Source of the DNA: Pseudomonas sp. FEN
GTDB taxonomy: Bacteria; Pseudomonadota; Gammaproteobacteria; Pseudomonadales; Pseudomonadaceae
Reading direction: 5' to 3'
Assembly: GCF_904067045.1 (NCBI RefSeq)
Contig: NZ_CAJFDC010000012.1
Coordinates: 321,501 to 385,500 of the forward strand
DNA length: 64,000 nt
Shown here: positions 54,763 through 63,601 of the stretch, piece by piece
Numbering within the stretch: position 1 is the first letter of the stretch
Layout of the letters: each line of letters opens with the position of its first letter
Notes under the pieces: model-generated
The model's input: only the letters and a program-made list of their open reading frames with translations
Told to the model about the DNA's origin: nothing
Database searches by the model: none
Program-made: the position numbers and the translations under genes

Positions 54763-55359
54763 ATGGCTTTCGAATTGCCTCCGCTGCCTTATGCACATGA
54801 TGCCCTGCAGCCACACATCTCCAAGGAAACCCTGGAGTTCCACCACGACAAGCACCACAACACCTATGTCGTGAACCTGAACAACCTGGTGCCAGGCACC
54901 GAGTTCGAAGGCAAGACCCTGGAAGAAATCGTCAAGTCTTCCTCCGGTGGCATCTTCAACAACGCCGCTCAGGTCTGGAACCACACCTTCTACTGGAACT
55001 GCCTGGCGCCAAACGCCGGCGGCCAACCGACCGGCAAGCTGGCTGAAGCCATCAACGCCGCCTTCGGTTCCTTCGACAAGTTCAAGGAAGAGTTCACCAA
55101 GACTTCCGTTGGCACCTTCGGTTCCGGTTGGGGCTGGCTGGTGAAGAAGGCTGACGGTTCCCTGGCCCTGGCCAGCACCATCGGCGCCGGCAACCCGCTG
55201 ACCAGCGGCGACACCCCGCTGCTGACCTGCGACGTCTGGGAACACGCCTACTACATCGACTACCGTAACCTGCGTCCGAAGTATGTCGAGGCGTTCTGGA
55301 ACCTGGTGAACTGGAAATTCGTCGCTGAGCAGTTCGAAGGCAAAGCCTTCACCGCTTGA
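54763..55359 (+). CDS. sodB: Superoxide dismutase, iron type
   Basis: A 198-aa cytoplasmic Fe-SOD. All metal ligands are at the E. coli SodB positions: His27, His74 (QVWNHTFYW), Asp157 and His161 ([11 protein letters not shown]). NNAAQ (66-70) places the outer-sphere Gln typical of Fe-SOD. AGGAG precedes the ATG at 54763. An earlier in-frame start at 54706 lacks support. An intrinsic terminator follows. No fumC or sodM neighbour is present. Confidence 0.97.
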   Translation: MAFELPPLPYAHDALQPHISKETLEFHHDKHHNTYVVNLNNLVPGTEFEGKTLEEIVKSSSGGIFNNAAQVWNHTFYWNCLAPNAGGQPTGKLAEAINAAFGSFDKFKEEFTKTSVGTFGSGWGWLVKKADGSLALASTIGAGNPLTSGDTPLLTCDVWEHAYYIDYRNLRPKYVEAFWNLVNWKFVAEQFEGKAFTA

Positions 55360-55376
55360 GATTGAATCCGCGTCAC

Positions 55377-55404
55377 AAAAAAACCCGGCGCTGCCGGGTT
55401 TTTT
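55377..55404 (+). terminator. Rho-independent terminator of sodB
   Basis: AAAAAAACCCGGC-GCT-GCCGGGTTTTTT, a short strong stem with a T-run. Confidence 0.93.
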
Positions 55405-55643
55405 ATGTCTCCCACGCTGGCGGGAACTAATCTGAATAATCCGGGAAAATCACTTGCCGCCCCTCAAGTACAAGGCTCGGATGACCGACATAGTATCAAT
55501 GGCCAGAATGGGCTCGGCCCGCCCTATCGGGCCAAGCATGAGCACGGGTTCTCGCCGTTCGCATTGTCCCTTTGACTGAGCGGGCCGGATTGCCAATACT
55601 CATGGCAACTTGATGCCATCCGCACGGAACAAGGAATAGCCCT

Positions 55644-57695
55644 TTGAAGCTGGAATTCAAGAACAGCTTGTCGGTGAAGTTGCTCCGGGTCGTACTGCTG
55701 TCGGCGCTGATCGTCGGCGTCGTACTGAGCTGTGCGCAGATCGTCTTTGATGCCTACAAGACTCGACAGGCGGTCGCCAGCGACGCCCAGCGCATTCTCG
55801 ATATGTTCCGTGATCCCTCGACCCAGGCGGTCTACAGCCTTGATCGGGAGATGGGCATGCAGGTCATCGAGGGCCTGTTCCAGGACGATGCCGTGCGCGT
55901 GGCCTCCATCGGCCATCCCAATGAGCCGATGCTCGCGGAAAAATCCCGCGAACTGCAGAAAACCTCGAGCCGCTGGCTGACCGACCCGATCCTCGGCAAG
56001 GAAAGTACCTTCAGCACCCAACTGGTCGGTCGCGGTCCCTACAGCGAGTATTACGGCGACCTGAGCATCACCCTCGACACCGCCACCTACGGCCAGGGTT
56101 TCCTGGTCAACTCGGTGATCATCTTTTTCTCCGGCGTTCTACGCGCGCTGTTCCTCGGCATGGTGCTTTATCTGGTTTATCACTGGCTGCTGACCAAACC
56201 GCTGTCGCGGATCATCGAACACCTGAGCACCGTCAACCCGGATCGTCCCAGCGAACATCAGTTGCCCCAGCTCAAGGGCCATGAAAATAACGAACTGGGC
56301 ATCTGGGTCAACACCGCCAACCAGTTGCTGGCGTCCATCGAACGCAATACCCACCTGCGTCACGAAGCGGAAAACAGCCTGCTGCGCATGGCCCAGTATG
56401 ACTTTCTCACCGGCTTGCCCAATCGCCAGCAGTTGCAACAGCAACTGGACAAGATCCTGGTCGACGCCGGACGCCTGCAACGCCGAGTGGCGGTCCTGTG
56501 TGTCGGCCTGGACGACTTCAAGGGCATCAACGAACAATTCAGCTACCAGGTCGGCGACCAGTTGCTGCTGGCCCTGGCCGACCGCCTGCGCGCCCACAGC
56601 GGCCGCCTCGGCGCCCTGGCCCGCCTGGGTGGCGACCAGTTCGCCCTGGTCCAGGCCGATATCGAACAACCCTATGAGGCGGCCGAGTTGGCACAGAGCA
56701 TCCTCGACGATCTGGAAGCGGCGTTTGCCCTCGATCACCAGGAGATCCGCCTGCGGGCCACCATCGGCATCACCCTGTTCCCGGAAGACGGCGACAGCAC
56801 CGAGAAGCTGCTGCAGAAAGCCGAACAGACCATGACCCTGGCCAAGACCCGCTCGCGCAACCGCTACCAGTTCTATATCGCCAGTGTCGACAGTGAAATG
56901 CGCCGCCGCCGCGAACTGGAAAAAGACCTGCGCGAAGCCCTCGCCCGCAATCAGTTCTACCTGGTCTACCAGCCGCAGATCAGCTACCGCGACCATCGGG
57001 TGGTCGGCGTCGAGGCGCTGATCCGCTGGCAACACCCGGAACACGGCCTGGTACCGCCGGACCTGTTCATTCCACTGGCCGAGCAGAACGGCACCATCAT
57101 CGCCATCGGCGAGTGGGTACTGGATCAGGCCTGCCGCCAACTGCGCGAATGGCACGACCAGGGTTTCAGCGACCTGCGCATGGCGGTCAACCTGTCCACG
57201 GTCCAGTTGCACCACGCCGAACTGCCACGGGTGGTCAACAACCTCTTGCAGATGTACCGCCTGCCACAGCGCAGCCTGGAGCTGGAAGTCACCGAAACCG
57301 GCCTGATGGAAGACATCAGCACCGCCGCCCAGCACTTGTTGAGCCTGCGCCGCTCCGGCGCACTGATCGCCATCGACGACTTCGGCACCGGCTACTCGTC
57401 GCTGAGCTATCTCAAGAGCCTGCCGCTGGACAAGATCAAGATCGACAAGAGCTTCGTCCAGGACCTGCTCGACGACGACGACGATGCAACCATCGTCCGG
57501 GCGATCATCCAACTGGGCAAGAGCCTGGGCATGCAGGTGATCGCCGAAGGCGTGGAAACCGCCGAGCAGGAGGCCTATATCATTTCCGAGGGCTGCCATG
57601 AAGGCCAGGGTTACCACTACAGCAAGCCCTTGCCAGCCCGGGAACTGGGCGCGTATCTCAAACAGGCGCAGCGCAGCAACGCCGCGATCCTGTGA
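55644..57695 (+). CDS. Membrane GGDEF/EAL protein, probable c-di-GMP phosphodiesterase
   Basis: A 683-aa protein with membrane segments at about 10-30 and 155-180 flanking a periplasmic sensor region. A GGDEF domain follows (about 240-400), where the motif reads LGGDQF, so the catalytic Glu is replaced by Gln and cyclase activity is doubtful. The EAL domain (about 420-675) looks active: VEALIRWQ, NLSTVQL, TETGLMED, IDDFGTGYSSLSYL, KIDKSFV and AEGVET are all present. The start is TTG at 55644, with AAGGAA (55631-55636) at 7 bases. No ATG fits as well. Confidence 0.9.
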   Translation: MKLEFKNSLSVKLLRVVLLSALIVGVVLSCAQIVFDAYKTRQAVASDAQRILDMFRDPSTQAVYSLDREMGMQVIEGLFQDDAVRVASIGHPNEPMLAEKSRELQKTSSRWLTDPILGKESTFSTQLVGRGPYSEYYGDLSITLDTATYGQGFLVNSVIIFFSGVLRALFLGMVLYLVYHWLLTKPLSRIIEHLSTVNPDRPSEHQLPQLKGHENNELGIWVNTANQLLASIERNTHLRHEAENSLLRMAQYDFLTGLPNRQQLQQQLDKILVDAGRLQRRVAVLCVGLDDFKGINEQFSYQVGDQLLLALADRLRAHSGRLGALARLGGDQFALVQADIEQPYEAAELAQSILDDLEAAFALDHQEIRLRATIGITLFPEDGDSTEKLLQKAEQTMTLAKTRSRNRYQFYIASVDSEMRRRRELEKDLREALARNQFYLVYQPQISYRDHRVVGVEALIRWQHPEHGLVPPDLFIPLAEQNGTIIAIGEWVLDQACRQLREWHDQGFSDLRMAVNLSTVQLHHAELPRVVNNLLQMYRLPQRSLELEVTETGLMEDISTAAQHLLSLRRSGALIAIDDFGTGYSSLSYLKSLPLDKIKIDKSFVQDLLDDDDDATIVRAIIQLGKSLGMQVIAEGVETAEQEAYIISEGCHEGQGYHYSKPLPARELGAYLKQAQRSNAAIL

Positions 57696-57728
57696 CCAAA
57701 TATTTCAAACACTAAGCTCTTTACATAG

Positions 57729-57747
57729 AATGCAAATCTTTCGCATT
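57729..57747 (+). promoter_or_regulatory. Fur-box-like dyad upstream of the imelysin operon
   Basis: AATGCAAATCTTTCGCATT is a 19-bp imperfect dyad (14 of 18 paired positions) with the AAT...ATT ends of Fur boxes, 60 bases before the first gene. Iron control fits the imelysin-type genes that follow. Confidence 0.55.
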
Positions 57748-57806
57748 ATGTGCCGGTTTTGCGGGCCCCGTGCCCCCATCCCCCCTCTCGAAGCAGGATG
57801 TTCGTC

Positions 57807-59141
57807 ATGATTCGCATGCCTCTGGCCACCGCCAGTCTATTGGCCATTGCCATCGCCCTCGCCGGTTGTGGCGACAAGGACCAGGAAAAAACCGCGGCAG
57901 CCCCCCAGGCCGCCGCCGCCCAAGCGTCCGCCGACGAGGCCGCCGGCAAGGTTGACGAAGCCGCCGCCAAGGCCGTGGTCGCTCACTACACCGAGATCGT
58001 CTACGCCGTATTCAGCGATGCCGAAGCCACCGCGAAGAACCTGCAAGCCGCTGTCGACGCCTTCCTCGCCAAGCCGAACGGAGAAACCCTGAAGGCCGCC
58101 CGCGCGGCCTGGATCGCCGCGCGCGTGCCGTACCTGCAAAGCGAAGTGTTCCGCTTCGGCAACAGCATCATCGACGACTGGGAAGGTCAGGTGAATGCCT
58201 GGCCGTTGGATGAAGGCCTGATCGACTACGTCGACGCCTCCTACGAACCTGCGCTGGGCAACCCGGCCGCGACCGCCAACATCATCGCCAACCCGCAGAT
58301 CCAGGTCGGCGAAGACAAGGTCGATGTCAGCGAGATCACCCCGGAGAAACTCGCCAGCCTGAACGAGCTGGGGGGATCCGAAGCCAACGTCGCCACCGGC
58401 TACCACGCCATCGAATTCCTGCTCTGGGGCCAGGACCTCAATGGCACCGCCCCTGGCGCCGGCAACCGTCCGGCCTCGGACTACCTCGAAGGCGCCGGCG
58501 CCACCGGTGGTCACAATGATCGGCGGCGGGCCTATCTCAAGGCCGTGACCCAACTGCTGGTCGACGACCTGGAGGAAATGGTCGGCAACTGGAAACCCGA
58601 TGTGGCCGACAACTACCGCGCCAGCCTGGAGGCCGAGCCGGCTGAAAGTGGCCTGCGTAAAATGCTCTTCGGCATGGGCAGCCTGTCCCTCGGTGAACTG
58701 GCGGGCGAGCGCATGAAGGTTTCGCTGGAAGCCAACTCGCCGGAAGACGAGCAGGATTGCTTCAGCGACAACACCCACAACTCGCACTTCTACGATGCCA
58801 AGGGCATTCGCAACGTCTACCTGGGCGAATACACCCGCGTCGACGGCAGCCAGCTGACCGGCCCGAGCCTGTCCGCCCTGGTGGCCAAGGCCGACCCGGC
58901 AACCGATGCGATGCTCAAGAGTGACCTGCAAGCCACCGAAGCCAAGATCCAGATCATGGTCGACCATGCCAACAAGGGCGAGCATTACGACCAGTTGATC
59001 GCGGCCGGCAACGAAACCGGTAACAAGATCGTGCGTGACGCCATCTCGGCGCTGGTCAAGCAGACCGGCTCCATCGAGCAGGCGGCGGCCAAGCTGGGGA
59101 TCAGCGACCTGAACCCGGACAATGCCGATCACGATTTCTGA
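57807..59141 (+). CDS. Imelysin-family (peptidase M75) iron-regulated lipoprotein
   Basis: A 444-aa protein with a lipoprotein signal (lipobox LAGC, about residue 20). The imelysin signature GxHxxE appears as GYHAIEFLLWGQDLNG (about residues 195-210). The two-helical-bundle layout and the SDNTHNSHFYDAKGIRNVYLGEY segment are typical. P. aeruginosa homologs include IcmP. Despite the M75 name, these proteins are now mostly linked to iron uptake. The start at 57807 is set by AGGA 8 bases upstream. An ATG at 57798 is alternative. Confidence 0.9.
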   Translation: MIRMPLATASLLAIAIALAGCGDKDQEKTAAAPQAAAAQASADEAAGKVDEAAAKAVVAHYTEIVYAVFSDAEATAKNLQAAVDAFLAKPNGETLKAARAAWIAARVPYLQSEVFRFGNSIIDDWEGQVNAWPLDEGLIDYVDASYEPALGNPAATANIIANPQIQVGEDKVDVSEITPEKLASLNELGGSEANVATGYHAIEFLLWGQDLNGTAPGAGNRPASDYLEGAGATGGHNDRRRAYLKAVTQLLVDDLEEMVGNWKPDVADNYRASLEAEPAESGLRKMLFGMGSLSLGELAGERMKVSLEANSPEDEQDCFSDNTHNSHFYDAKGIRNVYLGEYTRVDGSQLTGPSLSALVAKADPATDAMLKSDLQATEAKIQIMVDHANKGEHYDQLIAAGNETGNKIVRDAISALVKQTGSIEQAAAKLGISDLNPDNADHDF

Positions 59142-59175
59142 TCGGCCCTTGTCTTTCCAACAACCCTGGACACCG

Positions 59176-60597
59176 ATGCCCTCGCTGCCCCTGCGCCTGT
59201 CGACGCTGCTCCTGGCCCTTGGCCTGGCCGCCTGTGACGACGCTCCGCGCTTTACCCAGGCAGAACCCGGCGAAGCGCGATCCGGCGGCGGCGCCACGGT
59301 CGCCAGAAGTGATCGCAATGCCTTCTCGCAACCTTCGGCCAACCTTTCGCCAGAACGGCGCCTGGACTTCAGCGTCGGCAACAGTTTCTTCCGCAGCCCC
59401 TGGGTGATCGCCCCGGCCACCACCACCGCCCGCGATGGCCTCGGCCCGCTGTTCAATACCAACGCCTGCCAGAACTGCCATATCAGGGACGGTCGCGGCC
59501 ATCCACCGGCCCCGGGCGCGGATAACGCGGTGTCGATGCTGGTACGCCTGTCGATTCCCAATAACCCGATCTACGCCAAACTGATCGAACGCCAGGGCGT
59601 GGTGCCGGAGCCGCTCTACGGCGGGCAGTTGCAGGACATGGCCATCCCCGGCGTCGCCCCGGAAGGCAAGGTCCGGGTCGACTATGAAAGCGTGCCGATG
59701 CGCTTCCAGGACGGCACGACCGTCGAACTGCGCCGGCCGACACTGCGCTTCAGCCAACTGGGCTATGGCCCGATGCACCCGCAGACGCTGTTTTCCGCGC
59801 GTATCGCCCCGCCGATGATCGGTCTGGGCCTGCTCGAAGCGATTCCCGAAGAAGCCCTTCTGGCCAACGCCAGGAATCAGCAACGCCTGGGCGTCAACGG
59901 GCGCCCCAACCGGGTCTGGGACAATACCCAGCGCAAGACCGTGCTCGGTCGCTTTGGCTGGAAGGCTGGGCAACCGAACATCAATCAACAGAACGTCCAC
60001 GCGTTTTCCAGCGACATGGGCCTGACCACCCGCCTGCGGCCCTTCGACGACTGCACCCCGAGCCAGACCGACTGCCTGCAAGCGCCCCACGGCGGCGGCG
60101 CGGACGGCGAGCCGGAAGTCAGCGACAACATCCTGCGCCTGGTGACCTTCTACACCCGCAACCTCGCGGTACCCGCGCGGCGTGAGGTCGGTTCGGCGCA
60201 GGTACTGGCCGGCAAGAGCCTGTTCCACCAGGCCGGTTGCCAGGCCTGTCATACCCCACAGTTCACCACCTCGGCCACGGCCGCCGAACCCGAGTTGGCC
60301 AACCAGGTGATCCGGCCCTACAGCGATCTGCTGCTGCATGACATGGGCCCCGGCCTCGCCGACCAGCGCAGCGAGTTCCAGGCCAACGGCAATGACTGGC
60401 GCACTCCGCCGCTGTGGGGCATCGGCCTGACGCAGACCGTCAGCGGCCACACCCAGTTCCTACATGACGGCCGCGCCCGCAACCTGCTCGAAGCCGTGCT
60501 CTGGCACGGCGGCGAAGCCCAGGCGGCGCAGCAGCGGGTGCTGGCGTTCGATGCCGAACAACGCGCGGCGTTACTGGCCTTCCTGAATTCTTTGTAA
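59176..60597 (+). CDS. Di-heme c-type cytochrome, DUF1111 thiol-oxidoreductase family
   Basis: A 473-aa lipoprotein (LAAC lipobox near residue 16-19). Two CxxCH heme sites are seen: NACQNCH (about residue 97) and GCQACH (about residue 357). The DUF1111 family resembles bacterial di-heme peroxidases. Conserved FFRSPWVIAPATTTARDGLGPLFNTNACQNCH fixes the family. The start at 59176 is chosen because it gives the lipobox. An in-frame ATG at 59122 overlaps the previous gene. Second gene of the imelysin operon, where a redox role in ferric/ferrous handling is plausible. Confidence 0.9.
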   Translation: MPSLPLRLSTLLLALGLAACDDAPRFTQAEPGEARSGGGATVARSDRNAFSQPSANLSPERRLDFSVGNSFFRSPWVIAPATTTARDGLGPLFNTNACQNCHIRDGRGHPPAPGADNAVSMLVRLSIPNNPIYAKLIERQGVVPEPLYGGQLQDMAIPGVAPEGKVRVDYESVPMRFQDGTTVELRRPTLRFSQLGYGPMHPQTLFSARIAPPMIGLGLLEAIPEEALLANARNQQRLGVNGRPNRVWDNTQRKTVLGRFGWKAGQPNINQQNVHAFSSDMGLTTRLRPFDDCTPSQTDCLQAPHGGGADGEPEVSDNILRLVTFYTRNLAVPARREVGSAQVLAGKSLFHQAGCQACHTPQFTTSATAAEPELANQVIRPYSDLLLHDMGPGLADQRSEFQANGNDWRTPPLWGIGLTQTVSGHTQFLHDGRARNLLEAVLWHGGEAQAAQQRVLAFDAEQRAALLAFLNSL

Positions 60598-60623
60598 GAT
60601 TTGTCTAAATAGAGGACATGGAC

Positions 60624-61688
60624 ATGTTCCGCCCCAAACTGTTGTTCACCAGCCTCGCGGCGCTCGCCCTCGGCGCCTGCTCGCCCCAGGACCCGCAGGC
60701 GCTGACCTCGGCGGCCATCGCCAAGCAGGTGATCCTGCCGACCTACAGCCGTTGGGTCGACGCCGACCGCCAGTTGGCGATCAGCGCCCTGGCCTTCTGC
60801 GAAGGCAAGGCAAGCCTTTCCACCGCCCGCGCCGACTTCCTCCACGCCCAGAAAGCCTGGGCCGAATTGCAGCCGCTGCTGATCGGCCCGCTGGCCGAAG
60901 GCAATCGTTCCTGGCAGGTGCAGTTCTGGCCGGACAAGAAGAACCTGGTGGGGCGCCAGGTCGAGCAACTGCTCAGCGCCGAACCGCGGATCGACGCCGA
61001 TGCCCTGGCCAAGTCCAGTGTCGTGGTCCAGGGGCTCTCGGCCTATGAGTACATCCTCTACGACAGCAAGATCGATCTGGCCGACAGCGCGCAGAAATCC
61101 CGCTATTGCCCACTGCTGACCGCCATCGGCAAACGCCAGAAAGTCCTCGCCGAAGAAATCCTCTCGCGCTGGGAAACCAGCGACGGCATGCTCGCGCAAA
61201 TGAGCAAGTTCCCCAACCCGCGCTACGCCGACGCCCACGAAGCCATCGCCGATCTACTGCGCGTCCAGGTGACCGCCCTCGACACCCTGAAGAAAAAGCT
61301 CGGCACGCCCATGGGCCGGCAGACCAAGGGCATCCCGCAGCCGTTCCAGGCCGATGCCTGGCGCAGCCAGTCGTCGCTGCCAGGCATGCGCGCCAGCCTG
61401 GCCGCCGCCCAAACCGTCTGGGTCGGCGTCGACAACCAGGGCCTGCGCAACCTGCTGCCGGCGCAGCAGAAACCCTTGGCGGACAAGATCGACGCCGCCT
61501 ACGCCGCGTCCCTGAAGCTGTTCGACAGCACCCAGCGTTCGCTGACCGACCTGCTCGGCGACGATGCCGGGCGCCAACAGCTCAACGACCTCTACGACAG
61601 CCTCAACGTCGTCCACCGCCTGCATGAAGGCGAGTTGGCCAAGGCGCTGGGGATCCAGCTGGGCTTCAACGCCAACGACGGTGACTGA
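60624..61688 (+). CDS. Second imelysin-family lipoprotein
   Basis: A 354-aa lipoprotein (MFRPKLLFTSLAALALGACS, lipobox LGAC). It is an imelysin-like helical protein with AQKAWAELQPLLIGPLAEGNRSWQVQFWPDKKN in the first bundle and the motif QGLSAYEYILYD where the first paralog has GYHAIEFLLW. The usual GxHxxE motif is therefore replaced here by GLSAYEY. Start 60624 rather than 60618 gives AGAGGA a 7-base spacing. Third gene of the operon. Confidence 0.88.
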   Translation: MFRPKLLFTSLAALALGACSPQDPQALTSAAIAKQVILPTYSRWVDADRQLAISALAFCEGKASLSTARADFLHAQKAWAELQPLLIGPLAEGNRSWQVQFWPDKKNLVGRQVEQLLSAEPRIDADALAKSSVVVQGLSAYEYILYDSKIDLADSAQKSRYCPLLTAIGKRQKVLAEEILSRWETSDGMLAQMSKFPNPRYADAHEAIADLLRVQVTALDTLKKKLGTPMGRQTKGIPQPFQADAWRSQSSLPGMRASLAAAQTVWVGVDNQGLRNLLPAQQKPLADKIDAAYAASLKLFDSTQRSLTDLLGDDAGRQQLNDLYDSLNVVHRLHEGELAKALGIQLGFNANDGD

Positions 61689-62788
61689 TGATGTTGCGAC
61701 GCCAGGCCCTGACCCTCGGCAGCCTCCTGCTCAGCGCGCTGACGTTGGGCGGCTGGAGCCTGTTCCGGCAAAAAGACAAAAGTCCGCTGCTGCTCTCCGC
61801 CCGCGACGACAGCGATGGCCGCCACTATGCCGTGGGCTATCGGCTGGACGGTAGGCGGGTCTTCGCTACCCAGGTCGGTCAGCGCTGTCACGACATCATC
61901 AACCACCCCACTTATCCCTTGGCACTCTACGTGGCGCGGCGCCCTGGTACCGAAAGCTACCTGATCGACCTGCGTGACGGTCGGCTGTTGCAGACCATCG
62001 CCTCGCGGCCGAACCGGCATTTTTATGGGCATGCGGTGATCCACAAGAGCGGCGACTGGCTGTACGCCACCGAGAACGACACCACCGATCCGGGCCGTGG
62101 CCTGCTCGGTGTGTATCGCTTCGAAGGCGAGCGACTGGTCCACGGCGGCGAAATTTCCACCCACGGCATCGGTCCCCACCAGGTGGCGTGGATGCCCGAC
62201 GGCGAGACCCTGATTGTTGCCAACGGCGGGATTCGCACCGAGGCCGAAAGCCGGGTGGAGATGAACCTCGACGCCATGGAGCCGAGCCTGGTGCTGATGC
62301 GCCGTGATGGCACGCTGCTGAGCAAGGAGACCCTGGCCCAGCCGATGAACAGCGTGCGTCACCTGGGCGTGGCCAGCGACGGCACCCTCGTCGCCGGCCA
62401 GCAATTCATGGGGCCCGCCCACGAGTCGGCCGAGTTGCTGGCGATCAAGCGTCCCGGCCAGCCCTTTGTCGCCTTCCCGGTGGCCGAGCAGCAGTTGCAA
62501 GCCATGGCGCACTACAGCGCCAGCGTCGCGGTGCACAGCGAGTTGCGCCTGGTGGCCCTGACCGCGCCACGGGGCAACCGCTTTTTCATCTGGGACCTGG
62601 ACAGCGCCGCGCTACGCCTGGATGCGCCGCTGCCGGACTGCGCGGGTGTCGGCGCGGTGGCGGACGGCTTCGTCGTCACCTCCGGCCAGGGTCGTTGCCG
62701 CTTCTACGACTGCCGCCAGAAAACCTTGATCGCCCAGCCACTGGAACTGCCGGCGGGGTTGTGGGACAACCATCTGCACCTGGCCTGA
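61688..62788 (+). CDS. DUF1513 domain protein, probable periplasmic beta-propeller
   Basis: A 366-aa protein. It begins MMLRRQALTLGSLLLSALTLGGW, a twin-arginine-like export signal. The rest has the spaced beta-strand pattern of a WD-type propeller (for example HAVIHKSGDWLYATENDT and GPHQVAWMPDGETLIVANGGI), matching DUF1513. Its ATG shares one base with the stop of the previous gene, so translation is coupled. Fourth and last gene of the imelysin cluster. The same gene set recurs in many proteobacteria. Confidence 0.88.
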   Translation: MMLRRQALTLGSLLLSALTLGGWSLFRQKDKSPLLLSARDDSDGRHYAVGYRLDGRRVFATQVGQRCHDIINHPTYPLALYVARRPGTESYLIDLRDGRLLQTIASRPNRHFYGHAVIHKSGDWLYATENDTTDPGRGLLGVYRFEGERLVHGGEISTHGIGPHQVAWMPDGETLIVANGGIRTEAESRVEMNLDAMEPSLVLMRRDGTLLSKETLAQPMNSVRHLGVASDGTLVAGQQFMGPAHESAELLAIKRPGQPFVAFPVAEQQLQAMAHYSASVAVHSELRLVALTAPRGNRFFIWDLDSAALRLDAPLPDCAGVGAVADGFVVTSGQGRCRFYDCRQKTLIAQPLELPAGLWDNHLHLA

Positions 62789-62829
62789 CGCCCTCCTGTA
62801 GGAGCGTATTCAACCGGCGGACAGGCGCC

Positions 62830-63384
62830 TCAAACCCCAAGCACCACACCGCTGGACACCACCGTCGCATACTCGCCGTGCAGGTTGCCCAGGGACATGG
62901 CGTGGACCTCCTGGGCGCTGTGCGGCACGCCGAAGTAGTCAGCCTTGTCGAAGGTGTAGCACGCATCCTCCACCACCCAGGTCTCAAACCCGAGGTTGCC
63001 AGCCGTGCGCGCCGTCGACTCCACCGAGTTGTGAGTCGCCACCCCGACGATCACCAACTGCGCGATACCTGCCTGGCGCAGCCAGTCCGCCAACCCCGTC
63101 GCGCAAAACGCATCCGGCACCCGCTTCTGCACCAACCGCTCCCCCGTCCCTGGCGCGAAGCGCTGCTGGAACTCGACCCCGGACTGCCCGGGCCAGAACA
63201 CCGATTCCGGCGAATGCGACAAGTGCTGGACATGGACCACCGGACGCGCATTCCGGCGCCAGTGCCGCAACAGCTCGAGCATGCGTTCCTCCGCCTCGGG
63301 ATTGTTGCGCGGTCCCAGGCGGGGATGCAGGATGCCCTGCTGCTGGTCGATCAGGATCAACGCCGCGTTTGCCTGAATGTGCAT
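62830..63384 (-). CDS. Isochorismatase-fold hydrolase-like protein
   Basis: A 184-aa protein of the isochorismatase/cysteine-hydrolase fold. The catalytic Asp (ALILIDQQQG) and Lys (VQKRVPDAF) are in place, but in GVATHNSVESTAR the usual Cys before V is Ser. It may therefore be an isochorismatase-like or inactive member rather than an amidase or nicotinamidase. The start at 63384 (MHIQANAALILID) matches the family. The longer frame to 63504 is not supported. Confidence 0.85.
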   Translation of the reverse strand: MHIQANAALILIDQQQGILHPRLGPRNNPEAEERMLELLRHWRRNARPVVHVQHLSHSPESVFWPGQSGVEFQQRFAPGTGERLVQKRVPDAFCATGLADWLRQAGIAQLVIVGVATHNSVESTARTAGNLGFETWVVEDACYTFDKADYFGVPHSAQEVHAMSLGNLHGEYATVVSSGVVLGV

Positions 63385-63601
63385 GTTTATTCCATTCCCT
63401 GTTGGTCCTGATGCAGTGCGCGCAAGACTTGGCGCAGGCGCAGATGTTGCTCTGCTGGCCAGATTGCACGCGATCACAAGCCCTCGGCAAATCCGATTTA
63501 TCACTCAAAACCTGAAATAAGCCCGCCCGCCGTCTTGCGCGCCTTCCTCCCGCTCACTAACGTAGCGCCTTTACTGACGCTACCCCCGCAGGAGCTTTGC
63601 C

